Origin: an uncultured Clostridia bacterium | GTDB lineage: Bacteria > Bacillota > Clostridia > Oscillospirales > Ruminococcaceae | Length of the DNA stretch: 5,864 nucleotides | Direction of reading: 5' to 3' | Assembly: GCA_946613705.1 (NCBI GenBank) | Contig: CAMOFU010000156.1 | Span: 1 to 5,864, forward strand | In this document: in pieces, positions 1-5,742 of the stretch | Numbering within the stretch: position 1 is the first letter of the stretch | Layout of the letters: each line of letters starts with the position of its first letter | Program-made: the position numbers and the translations under genes | Notes under the pieces: model-generated | What the model saw: the letters and a program-made list of their open reading frames with translations, nothing else | What the model was told of the DNA's origin: nothing | Database searches by the model: none

Positions 1-21
1 AGGATAACAGGAGGCTTTGCC

Positions 22-1140
22 ATGAAAAGATCTGTTGCTGTCGCTGCAGCCCTGCTTTGCCTGACGTCCTGCGGAAAGACCGTCACAAGCTCGGAGCCCG
101 ACCGCGATATTACGGCAGCTGCCCCGATCTCCGTTTCGGCTGCCGACTCGTATGAAGAGAGCAAGGAAGACCGAGAGAGCAGCTCGTCCGAGGGATCATC
201 GGAGGGATATCCTTCGTCTTTTTCGCTTGATATCAACGAGCCTGACGCTCCGCAGATAACGAATGTCAGCCTTGAGGTCTATGGACCTACAGGGGTCAGC
301 AGCATTGAAAATGTCTTTGGCCGAGATGTTCTCTCGTCGGGAACAGTCGGGCTTGTGGGCTGTCCGATAAGCGTTGAGCTTGAAGGAAAGAATGCGACGC
401 TGACCTTTACGGTCGATCCCGATGCGCTCGGGGATATTCCGTTCACGAATCTGATAGTCCTGAAAAGCGGCGGCGGAAAGAGCTTTGACTCAATTCAGTT
501 CAAGCCCGAAAAGGACAATACCATTTCCTGCCTTATTGACGAGTCCGACACCTATATGCTCGTTGACGCATATCAGTGGTGGTCGTGTTGGGGCGGGGAC
601 GTAAGCGGAATGGAGCATGAGACAGGATTCACCGTTGGTGAGGACTTTGATTTCCGCATCACTCTGCCCGAGGGTGTTGCACCGAGCGGCGTTTCCGATT
701 ACTGGCATGATGAGTATAACGGTCAGCACAAAATGATGAGCAAGCAGCTCATGCACCAGAACCAGTCTGAAGATGCAGATCTCAGGGCGGAGCTTTACGC
801 ATGGCGTTATCCAAATGAAGAGGACGGCTGCGATGACCCGTCGCCGCTTATGAGCTTTGATGACAAGGTCAATGAAATAAGCTCGCTGACAAGTGACTAT
901 TTCACGATCGAAGCTGCCGAGACCTGGGAGCTTGACGAAGAAAGGAAAGGCTTTGCTGTTGTTTTCCATTTCCCGGGAGAGCCCGACAGGGGGATAGATG
1001 AGCAGACCAACATCAATGCTTATTATGAGTATTCGGAGGATACATATATCCTTTATACATTATCCTTCTTCGGTCACGATCGGGACAAGATCGAGGAATG
1101 TATCAAAAGCGCCAAAAGCTTTAGCTATATAAATATATAA
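22..1140 (+). CDS. Secreted lipoprotein of unknown function, with a beta-rich module seen in clostridial surface proteins
   Basis: A 372-residue predicted lipoprotein. The N-terminus has the basic pair K2-R3, a hydrophobic stretch (residues 4-13) and a lipobox L14-T15-S16-C17, so C17 should be lipidated and the protein anchored outside the membrane. Residues 18-75 form a Ser/Glu/Asp-rich, probably disordered linker. Residues about 108-185 (GLVGCPISVEL, then ALGDIPFTNLIVL, then DTYMLVDAYQWW) resemble, from memory, a beta-sandwich module found beside von Willebrand A domains in Ruminococcus surface proteins; no VWA domain is present here. Residues about 200-372 form a second alpha/beta region ending in a helix-like segment (DRDKIEECIKSAKSF), loosely like PsbP/DcrB-type lipoprotein domains, which is only an impression. 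The ATG start is supported by AGGAGG at 9-14 with 7 bases of spacing. Its promoter lies outside the window. metY follows after 47 bases. The reading frame and export are well supported; the function is unknown. Confidence 0.88.
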   Translation: MKRSVAVAAALLCLTSCGKTVTSSEPDRDITAAAPISVSAADSYEESKEDRESSSSEGSSEGYPSSFSLDINEPDAPQITNVSLEVYGPTGVSSIENVFGRDVLSSGTVGLVGCPISVELEGKNATLTFTVDPDALGDIPFTNLIVLKSGGGKSFDSIQFKPEKDNTISCLIDESDTYMLVDAYQWWSCWGGDVSGMEHETGFTVGEDFDFRITLPEGVAPSGVSDYWHDEYNGQHKMMSKQLMHQNQSEDADLRAELYAWRYPNEEDGCDDPSPLMSFDDKVNEISSLTSDYFTIEAAETWELDEERKGFAVVFHFPGEPDRGIDEQTNINAYYEYSEDTYILYTLSFFGHDRDKIEECIKSAKSFSYINI

Positions 1141-1158
1141 TAATATATAATATATAAA
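1132..1158. repeat. AT-rich spacer with three AATATATAA copies at the lipoprotein/metY junction
   Basis: The 9-mer AATATATAA occurs at 1132-1140, 1142-1150 and 1149-1157, spanning the last codons of the lipoprotein gene and the start of the 47-base spacer. The spacer has no GC-rich hairpin, so no intrinsic terminator separates the two genes. A TATAAT at 1146-1151 could act as a -10 box, but no TTGACA-like box sits about 17 bases upstream, so I do not call a promoter. Confidence 0.5.
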
Positions 1159-1187
1159 TCAAATATTAACGGAAGGAACTGATACTT

Positions 1188-2456
1188 ATGAAGATCGAGA
1201 CCAAATGCCTGCACGCGGGCTACACACCCAAGAACACCGAGCCGAGAGTAGTGCCGATCGTTCAGAGCACTACCTATGTATATGACTCGACGGACGATGT
1301 GGCGGCTGTTTTTGACGACCCCACGAAGAGCCTTATCTATTCGAGATTTGAGAACCCGACGGTAATGGCTGTGGAGGAAAAGATCAACGCTCTCGAGGGC
1401 GGTATAGGCGCTATGTGTACCTCGAGCGGTCAGGCGGCATCGCTGCTCTCGCTGCTGAACATACTCAAGGCGGGCGACAGCTTTATCTCGGCTGCTACTA
1501 TCTACGGCGGCACGATAAACCTCTTTGCCTATACGCTCAAAAAGCTCGGCATAGAGTGCATCTTTGTTGATGCAGATGCTCCCGAGGACGAGATCAGGGC
1601 TGCCTTCAAGCCCAACACAAAGGCAGTGTTCGGCGAGACGCTCGCTAATCCCGCACTTACTGTTTTCGATATAGAGAAGTTTGCGAAGATCGCGCACGAG
1701 AACGGTGTTCCGCTCATCATCGACAACACCTTCCCGACCCCTGTGCTGTGCAGACCCTTTGAGTTCGGCGCGGACATAATCGTACACTCCACCACTAAGT
1801 ACATGGACGGCCACGCTGTTCAGGGCGGCGGCGTTATCGTCGATTCGGGAAACTTTGACTGGACTAACGGGAAGTTCCCCGAGTTCACCGAGCCCGACGA
1901 GAGCTACCACGGCACCGTATACACCAAGCAGTACGGCAAGGCGGCATACATCGTCAAGGCAAGGATGCAGCTGATGAGAGACTTCGGCTGCTATCCCGCG
2001 GCGCAGTCTGCGTTCTATCTGAATCTCGGCCTTGAAACGCTGCCTATCCGCATGAAGCAGTACTGCGAGAACGCGCTGACCGTTGCGAAGTTCCTCGAGG
2101 GGCATGAGCTTGTCGAGTCGGTGAATTACCCCGGGCTCGAGAGCAGCAGATATCATGCGCTTGCGCAGAAGTATATGCCCGACGGCACGAGCGGTGTTAT
2201 CAGCTTCTCGATCAAGGGCGGCAGGAGCACTGCGGTGAAGTTCATGGACAGCCTGAAGCTTGCCTCGAACGAGGTACACGTTGCCGATATCCGCACCTGT
2301 GTGCTGCACCCCGCATCTGCCACACACCGCCAGCTCACCGACGAGCAGCTTATTGCGGCGGGCATCGACGGCGGTCTTATCCGCATCTCGGTAGGCCTTG
2401 AGAACATAGACGATATCCTCGAGGATATCAGGCAGGGCTTTGATGCGATAAAGTGA
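1188..2456 (+). CDS. metY: O-acetylhomoserine sulfhydrylase (Cys/Met metabolism PLP-dependent enzyme)
   Basis: A 422-residue cytosolic PLP enzyme that probably makes homocysteine (or methionine, with methanethiol) from O-acetyl-L-homoserine and sulfide. It is full length for the MetY group. Visible landmarks of the Cys/Met family: YSRFENPT at 51-58 (Tyr and Arg reaching the neighbouring subunit's PLP phosphate); SSGQAA at 79-84 (phosphate loop); Y106 in IYGGT, expected to stack on the PLP ring; D179 in IIDNTF, expected to contact the pyridine nitrogen; HSTTKYMDGH at 200-209, where K204 is the Schiff-base lysine; HPASATHRQL at 374-383; and R399 in GLIRISVGLE, expected to bind the substrate carboxylate. 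The long segment around 222-260 and the HPASATH region favour O-acetylhomoserine sulfhydrylase over cystathionine gamma-synthase or methionine gamma-lyase, but substrate choice in this family is easily misassigned. The ATG is preceded by GGAAGGA at 1171-1177. No SAM riboswitch or T-box fits in the 47-base upstream gap. Confidence 0.93.
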   Translation: MKIETKCLHAGYTPKNTEPRVVPIVQSTTYVYDSTDDVAAVFDDPTKSLIYSRFENPTVMAVEEKINALEGGIGAMCTSSGQAASLLSLLNILKAGDSFISAATIYGGTINLFAYTLKKLGIECIFVDADAPEDEIRAAFKPNTKAVFGETLANPALTVFDIEKFAKIAHENGVPLIIDNTFPTPVLCRPFEFGADIIVHSTTKYMDGHAVQGGGVIVDSGNFDWTNGKFPEFTEPDESYHGTVYTKQYGKAAYIVKARMQLMRDFGCYPAAQSAFYLNLGLETLPIRMKQYCENALTVAKFLEGHELVESVNYPGLESSRYHALAQKYMPDGTSGVISFSIKGGRSTAVKFMDSLKLASNEVHVADIRTCVLHPASATHRQLTDEQLIAAGIDGGLIRISVGLENIDDILEDIRQGFDAIK

Positions 2457-2486
2457 TCCCGAAACGGGTCACGTCGCCTGATATCC
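2412..2486 (+). other. Competing inverted repeats around the metY stop codon
   Basis: GATATCCTCGAGGATATC (2412-2429) is a perfect 18-bp palindrome inside the last metY codons and can fold as a 7-bp hairpin with loop TCGA. Its right half extends into GGATATCAGGC (2423-2433), which is exactly complementary to GCCTGATATCC (2476-2486) beyond the stop codon. Nested between them, GTGA-T-CCCG (2453-2461) pairs with CGGG-TCAC (2465-2472) around an AAA loop. The palindrome hairpin and the 11-bp helix are mutually exclusive. A run of seven T (2504-2510) follows, but 17 bases after the helix, so this is at best a weak or non-canonical 3' end signal for metY. Confidence 0.45.
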
Positions 2487-2550
2487 GCAAATATTTTAAC
2501 ACGTTTTTTTAGAGAACGATCACAGATCAACTGACAAAGGAGTGATATGA

Positions 2551-2640
2551 GTGGACGATGGAAGTAACGGCAGAGGCGGCAAGCCCCGACGGCGGACAGG
2601 TGATGCTCATATCACCCCTGCGGGACTGCTCCCTCTTTAA
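2551..2640 (+). other. Possible 29-codon upstream reading frame (leader peptide candidate)
   Basis: A GTG at 2551 lies 8 bases after AAAGGAG (2536-2542), ideal spacing, and opens a frame of 29 codons ending in TAA at 2638-2640. The peptide starts MDDGSNGRGG and has a basic KPRRR stretch; it matches nothing I recognise. A minimal frame from ATG 2547 stops after six codons at TAA. Translation here would cross the region of the competing helices in the mgtE leader. Whether it is translated cannot be decided from one sequence. Confidence 0.25.
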
Positions 2641-2656
2641 CAAGCTCGTGCTGTGA
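2558..2656 (+). other. Possible 32-codon upstream reading frame, in frame with mgtE
   Basis: An ATG at 2558 opens 32 codons (beginning MEVTAEAASP) and ends at TGA 2654-2656, inside the loop of the hairpin 2647-2668. It lies in the same frame as mgtE, so only this TGA separates it from the transporter frame. Its distance from AAAGGAG (15 bases) is long for efficient initiation, so the GTG frame at 2551 is the better supported of the two. Ribosomes stopping at 2656 would sit just upstream of the mgtE ribosome binding site, which could couple translation. Confidence 0.2.
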
Positions 2657-2672
2657 CAGGGCAGCACGGAAG

Positions 2673-2689
2673 AGGAGGAGTTTAAATTG
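2673..2689 (+). promoter_or_regulatory. Ribosome binding site fixing the TTG start of mgtE
   Basis: AGGAGG at 2673-2678 (within AGGAGGAG) stands 8 bases before TTG 2687-2689. No in-frame ATG or GTG lies between the upstream TGA (2654-2656) and this TTG, and the next in-frame ATG (Met25) would cut into the conserved N-terminal domain, so TTG is the likely start. The immediately preceding hairpin (2647-2668) and the upstream CCTCTT (2632-2637) could limit access to the site. Confidence 0.75.
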
Positions 2690-4072
2690 CTTTATGATAC
2701 CATTATCAGACTGCTGGACAAGAAGAACTACAAGGTAATAAAAGAGATCTTCGAGAACATGAACGAGGCGGATATAGCCGATCTGTTCGGGCATTTTCAC
2801 GACAACGACGAGATCGAGAAGCGTGAGCTGCCCGTGCTGTTCAGGCTGCTGCCGAAGGACGCTGCGGCGGACGTTTTCGCCTACATGGAGCCCGATATGC
2901 AGGAGCTGCTCATCAACTCGTTCACCGATAAGGAGCTTGAGGAGGTCATCGACGATCTGTTCATAGACGACACCGTTGACATGATCGAGGAAATGCCCGC
3001 GAACGTTGTATCACGAATACTGAAAACGGCGGACAGCGAGACAAGGCGGCAGATAAACCAGATACTGAAATATCCGAAGGACTCGGCGGGGTCGATAATG
3101 ACCACCGAGTATGTCTATCTGGACAAGACGATGACGGTGCGCGAGGCACTGGAGAAGATAAGGCACGTCGGCTTTGTGAAGGAGACTATCTACACGCTCT
3201 ATGTAACCGAGAACAGGCGGCTGATCGGTGTGCTCTCGGTGCTGGATATCCTGCTGAGCGATGACGACGATCTGATCGAGGATATAATGGAAACGAACGT
3301 CATCACCGTGGATACGCTCGAGGACAAGGAGCTTGTTGCAAAGCAGTTTGAGAAATACGACTTCCTTGCGCTGCCTGTGGTGGACAAGGAGAACAGGATA
3401 GTCGGCATCGTTACGTTCGACGATGCTATGGACGTTATGCAGGACGAGAACACCGAGGACTTCTCGCACATGGCAGGTATGGCACCCATTGAGGACAGCT
3501 ACTTCAAGACCTCGGTATTCAAGCACGCAAGGAACCGTATCGCGTGGCTGCTGGTGCTTATGCTCTCGGCAACGCTCACGGGAACGATCATCACCAAGTA
3601 CGAGGCGGCATTCGCAGCGGTACCTCTGCTGGTATCCTTTATACCGATGCTCACGGGCACGGGCGGAAACTGCGGCAGCCAGACCTCGACTATGATAATA
3701 CGCGGAATGGCACTGGGGGAGATACGGCTGAGGGACTTCTTCAAGGTAGTGTTCAAGGAATTCCGCATCGCGCTGATAGTGAGCGTGATACTGGCGATCG
3801 TAAACGGGATAAGGATATACATTACCTATGCCTACATATCCCCGGGGGCGATAGACTCGCCGCTGAAGCTGGCTGTCACCGTGAGCCTTGCTATAGTCTC
3901 GACCGTTATCATGTCGAAGCTCATCGGCTGTATGCTGCCGATGCTCGCAAAGCGCCTGCACCTTGACCCTGCGCTGATGGCTGCCCCGCTGATCTCTACG
4001 ATAGTGGACACCTGCACGACGCTGGTGTTCTTCAACATCGCAATGATGGTCTTCAACATTCACACGGTTTAG
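2687..4072 (+). CDS. mgtE: Magnesium transporter MgtE
   Basis: A 461-residue Mg2+ channel/transporter of the cell membrane, near the usual MgtE length. Residues about 25-125 form the helical N domain (NEADIADLFG, LFRLLPKDAAADVF, IEEMPANVVSRIL). Two CBS domains follow: the first from about 132 (DSAGSIMTTEYV, then LYVTENRRLIGVLSVLDIL), the second about 198-252 (IMETNVITVDT, then FLALPVVDKENRIVGIVTF). The acidic run SDDDD (191-195) lies where the family senses cytosolic Mg2+. The plug-helix region, about 256-284, leads into five membrane helices at roughly 285-305, 308-330, 355-378, 392-420 and 430-458. Signature segments are MLTGTGGNCGSQTSTMIIRG (321-340) and LDPALMAAPLISTIVD (426-441); D441 matches the pore aspartate of characterised MgtE (T. 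thermophilus D432). In known MgtE, high internal Mg2+ closes the pore through the N and CBS domains. The start is TTG. A complex leader precedes the gene and a strong terminator follows 12 bases after the stop. Confidence 0.96.
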   Translation: MLYDTIIRLLDKKNYKVIKEIFENMNEADIADLFGHFHDNDEIEKRELPVLFRLLPKDAAADVFAYMEPDMQELLINSFTDKELEEVIDDLFIDDTVDMIEEMPANVVSRILKTADSETRRQINQILKYPKDSAGSIMTTEYVYLDKTMTVREALEKIRHVGFVKETIYTLYVTENRRLIGVLSVLDILLSDDDDLIEDIMETNVITVDTLEDKELVAKQFEKYDFLALPVVDKENRIVGIVTFDDAMDVMQDENTEDFSHMAGMAPIEDSYFKTSVFKHARNRIAWLLVLMLSATLTGTIITKYEAAFAAVPLLVSFIPMLTGTGGNCGSQTSTMIIRGMALGEIRLRDFFKVVFKEFRIALIVSVILAIVNGIRIYITYAYISPGAIDSPLKLAVTVSLAIVSTVIMSKLIGCMLPMLAKRLHLDPALMAAPLISTIVDTCTTLVFFNIAMMVFNIHTV

Positions 4073-4083
4073 GCAGCCCGCAC

Positions 4084-4140
4084 AACAAAACAGAGCGGAG
4101 AACTCTGATGTCCTCCGCTCTGTTTTGTTTTTATTTTTAT
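4084..4140. terminator. Bidirectional intrinsic terminator between convergent mgtE and glyS
   Basis: A perfect 17-bp inverted repeat: left arm 4084-4100 (A-rich part AACAAAA, then CAGAGCGGAG) and right arm 4113-4129, with a 12-base spacer. On the plus strand the GC-rich core CAGAGCGGAG/CTCCGCTCTG is followed by TTTTGTTTTTATTTTTAT, a good U-tract ending mgtE transcripts. On the minus strand the same core is followed by TTTTGTTG, which would end glyS transcripts. The mgtE stop lies 12 bases to the left and the glyS stop 29 bases to the right, so one element can serve both genes. Confidence 0.93.
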
Positions 4141-4158
4141 CCTGTATGTTCTGTCCGA

Positions 4159-5544
4159 TCAGAGCCTGATGCGCTCTGCGATATAATCCTTGAGAAGATC
4201 GAGCCTTACGCGCTCCTGCTGCATAGTATCTCTGTCGCGGACGGTAACGCAGCCGTCCTCGGCAGTGTCAAAGTCAACGGTGATGCAGAAGGGTGTTCCG
4301 ATCTCGTCCTGACGGCGGTAGCGCTTGCCGATCGAGCCCGCCTCGTCATAATCCACGCTGAAATCCTTAGCCAGCTCGCCGCAGATAGCGGAAGCCTTCT
4401 CGGAGAGCTTCTTCGACAGCGGCAGCACGCACGCCTTGAACGGTGCGAGCGCGGGGTGGAAATGCATTACCGTTCTTACATCGGGCTTCTCGGGAGTTCC
4501 GATGTCCTCCTCGTCATATGCCTCGGTGATGACGGTCAGGAACAGTCTCTCAACGCCCAGCGAGGGCTCGATAACATAGGGAACGTATCTCTCGTTAGTC
4601 TCGGGGTCGAAGTAATCAAGGCTCTTGCCCGAGGTCTTGATATGCTGATTGAGGTCGTAGTCCGTTCTGTCGGCGATCCCCCAGAGCTCGCCCCAGCCGA
4701 ACGGGAAAAGATACTCAAAGTCTGTCGTCGCCTTGGAATAGAAGCTCAGCTCCTCCTTGGAATGATCTCTCAGGCGGAGGTTCTCCTCCTTGATGCCGAG
4801 CGAGAGCAGGAAGTTCTTGCAGTAGCTGCGCCAGTAATCGAACCATTCAAGATCGGTGCCCGGCTTGCAGAAGAACTCAAGCTCCATCTGCTCGAACTCG
4901 CGGACACGGAAGATGAAGTTGCCCGGGGTGATCTCGTTGCGGAAGCTCTTGCCGACCTGTGCCACGCCGAAAGGTACCTTCTTGCGGCTGGTGCGCTGGA
5001 TATTTGCAAAGTTCACAAAGATGCCCTGTGCAGTCTCGGGACGGAGATAGAGCTCTGCCTTCGAGTCCTCGGTTATGCCCTGGAAGGTCTTGAACATCAG
5101 GTTGAACTGGCGGATATCGGTGAAGTTGTGCTTGCCGCAGTTGGGACAGGGGATATTCTTTTCCTTGATGTAATCCATCATCTGCTCGTTCGACCAGCCT
5201 GCAACGTTGGTGCCGTCGAAGTCCTCGATCAGATTATCTGCGCGGTGACGGGTCTTGCACTCCTTGCAGTCCATCAGCGGGTCGGAGAAGGAGCCGATGT
5301 GCCCCGAAGCCACCCATGTCTGCGGGTTCATCAGTATGGCAGAATCGAGGCCGACGTTATACTTGTTCTCGCGGACGAATTTCTGTCTCCATGCGTCCTT
5401 GATATTGTTTTTCAGCTCGACGCCGAGAGGACCGTAATCCCATGTGTTTGCAAGACCGCCGTAGATCTCGCTGCCCGGATATACAAAGCCTCTGCCCTTG
5501 CACAGAGTAACGAGCTTGTCCATTGTCTTTTCGGTATTCTTCAT
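4159..5544 (-). CDS. glyS: Glycyl-tRNA synthetase, single-chain (alpha2) type
   Basis: A 461-residue class II aminoacyl-tRNA synthetase that charges tRNA-Gly with glycine in the cytosol; length is typical of the homodimeric bacterial form, not the alpha2beta2 form. The N-terminus has GFVYPGSEIYGG and WDYGPLG (19-41). Motif 1 lies around 66-90 (LDSAILMNPQTW, SGHIGSFSDP). Paired cysteines C93/C96 and C133/C136 (CKEC, CPNC) look like a zinc site in the insertion. RPETAQG is at 168-174. Motif 2 is GVAQVGKSFRNE through FRVREFEQMELEFF (193-225), with R202 the expected ATP-contacting arginine. GIADRTDYDLNQH (289-301) is a glycine-pocket segment, and motif 3 is PSLGVERLFL (327-336), with R333. The anticodon-binding domain begins near HFHPALAPFKACVLPL (361-376). 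The ATG is fixed by AAGGAG (complement of 5553-5558) 8 bases upstream. The gene has its own promoter and a structured leader. No truncation or missing motif was seen. Confidence 0.97.
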   Translation of the reverse strand: MKNTEKTMDKLVTLCKGRGFVYPGSEIYGGLANTWDYGPLGVELKNNIKDAWRQKFVRENKYNVGLDSAILMNPQTWVASGHIGSFSDPLMDCKECKTRHRADNLIEDFDGTNVAGWSNEQMMDYIKEKNIPCPNCGKHNFTDIRQFNLMFKTFQGITEDSKAELYLRPETAQGIFVNFANIQRTSRKKVPFGVAQVGKSFRNEITPGNFIFRVREFEQMELEFFCKPGTDLEWFDYWRSYCKNFLLSLGIKEENLRLRDHSKEELSFYSKATTDFEYLFPFGWGELWGIADRTDYDLNQHIKTSGKSLDYFDPETNERYVPYVIEPSLGVERLFLTVITEAYDEEDIGTPEKPDVRTVMHFHPALAPFKACVLPLSKKLSEKASAICGELAKDFSVDYDEAGSIGKRYRRQDEIGTPFCITVDFDTAEDGCVTVRDRDTMQQERVRLDLLKDYIAERIRL

Positions 5545-5671
5545 TTGACATTCTCCTTGTATTTAATAATTAATGATGTGTTCCGAGAGCTGCGCAGAGC
5601 TGCACAGAGCTGCGCAGAGCTGAGCAGAGCTGAGCTCGGACGTTGTCCGATCTCCGCGCAGATCATTATAC
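5545..5671 (-). promoter_or_regulatory. Structured 5' untranslated leader of glyS
   Basis: About 125 bases separate the predicted transcription start (near 5671) from the glyS ATG. In window coordinates, TAATGAT (5571-5577) is complementary to ATCATTA (5662-5668) and could close the whole leader just before the ribosome binding site. Inside, GATCT (5649-5653) pairs with AGATC (5660-5664), and TCGGAC (5636-5641) with GTCCGA (5645-5650). TCCGAG (5582-5587) can instead pair with CTCGGA (5635-5640), enclosing the tandem repeats and competing with the TCGGAC hairpin. The 5649-5650 and 5662-5664 bases are shared between helices, so not all can form at once. No T-box sequence was found on the minus strand here. 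A regulatory role is inferred. Confidence 0.4.
5587..5636. repeat. Five tandem 10-bp repeats in the glyS leader
   Basis: Five exact-length units sit head to tail: GAGCTGCGCA (5587-5596), GAGCTGCACA (5597-5606), GAGCTGCGCA (5607-5616), GAGCTGAGCA (5617-5626) and GAGCTGAGCT (5627-5636). GAGCTG is invariant and the last four bases vary. The array is flanked by the inverted pair TCCGAG/CTCGGA (5582-5587 and 5635-5640). AGCT in each unit is self-complementary, so the RNA could pair in several registers. It lies between promoter and ribosome binding site, so it would be transcribed but not translated. Confidence 0.9.
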
Positions 5672-5677
5672 TATTCT

Positions 5678-5706
5678 ATTGTATAGCAAAATCGGAGCAT
5701 TGTCAA
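5678..5706 (-). promoter_or_regulatory. Sigma-A type promoter of glyS
   Basis: On the minus strand, a perfect -35 box TTGACA (complement of 5701-5706) is separated by exactly 17 bases from TACAAT (complement of 5678-5683), a one-mismatch -10 box. The expected start point is near 5671. A second TATAAT (complement of 5665-5670) lies just downstream but has no matching -35 box. The promoter lies in the gap between glyS and the upstream gene on the same strand, so glyS can be transcribed on its own. Confidence 0.88.
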
Positions 5707-5742
5707 GAGAAAACCGTCCGACCGCGGCATTTTTTTGTGTTT

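Larger units (their letters stand above)
2457..2686 (+). promoter_or_regulatory. Candidate structured leader upstream of mgtE
   Basis: This 230-base gap has no conserved gene but much internal complementarity. A Shine-Dalgarno AAAGGAG at 2536-2542 serves no annotated gene. GTGATATGAG (2542-2551) is perfectly complementary to CTCATATCAC (2606-2615); beyond one mismatch, AGG (2538-2540) pairs with CCT (2617-2619), so the helix would bury this Shine-Dalgarno. A competing hairpin pairs GGTGAT (2599-2604) with ATCACC (2611-2616), using the same 3' bases. Further down, CGTGCTG (2647-2653) pairs with CAGCACG (2662-2668) just before the mgtE ribosome binding site, and CCTCTT (2632-2637) can pair with AAGAGG (2670-2675), overlapping that site. 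Switch-like folding controlling Mg2+ uptake is an inference. I did not recognise the M-box consensus and saw no convincing promoter. Confidence 0.45.

Noticed and set aside
1141..1187. SAM riboswitch or T-box upstream of metY
   Set aside because: Only 47 very AT-rich bases are available, too short for either, and no matching motif is present.
1125..2327. A 400-codon open frame on the minus strand opposite metY
   Set aside because: Shadow of a complete, motif-bearing metY; its composition (many Arg, His, Val, Leu) is typical of an antisense artefact.
2457..2686. Classical M-box riboswitch upstream of mgtE
   Set aside because: I could not find the conserved M-box opening or core segments as I know them. 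A covariance-model search could overturn this.
3011..4063. A 350-codon open frame on the minus strand opposite mgtE
   Set aside because: Shadow of mgtE; rich in His, Arg, Gln and Tyr, with no domain and no ribosome binding site.
5549..5551. Alternative ATG on the minus strand just upstream of the glyS start
   Set aside because: It is out of frame with glyS and only two bases from the Shine-Dalgarno; the start at 5544 has ideal 8-base spacing.
5714..5741. Terminator CCGTCCGACCGCGG followed by a T run between the edge gene and glyS
   Set aside because: Only a 3-bp CCG/CGG stem is evident, and the T run lies on the plus strand, where no gene ends; on the minus strand the following TTTT is short.
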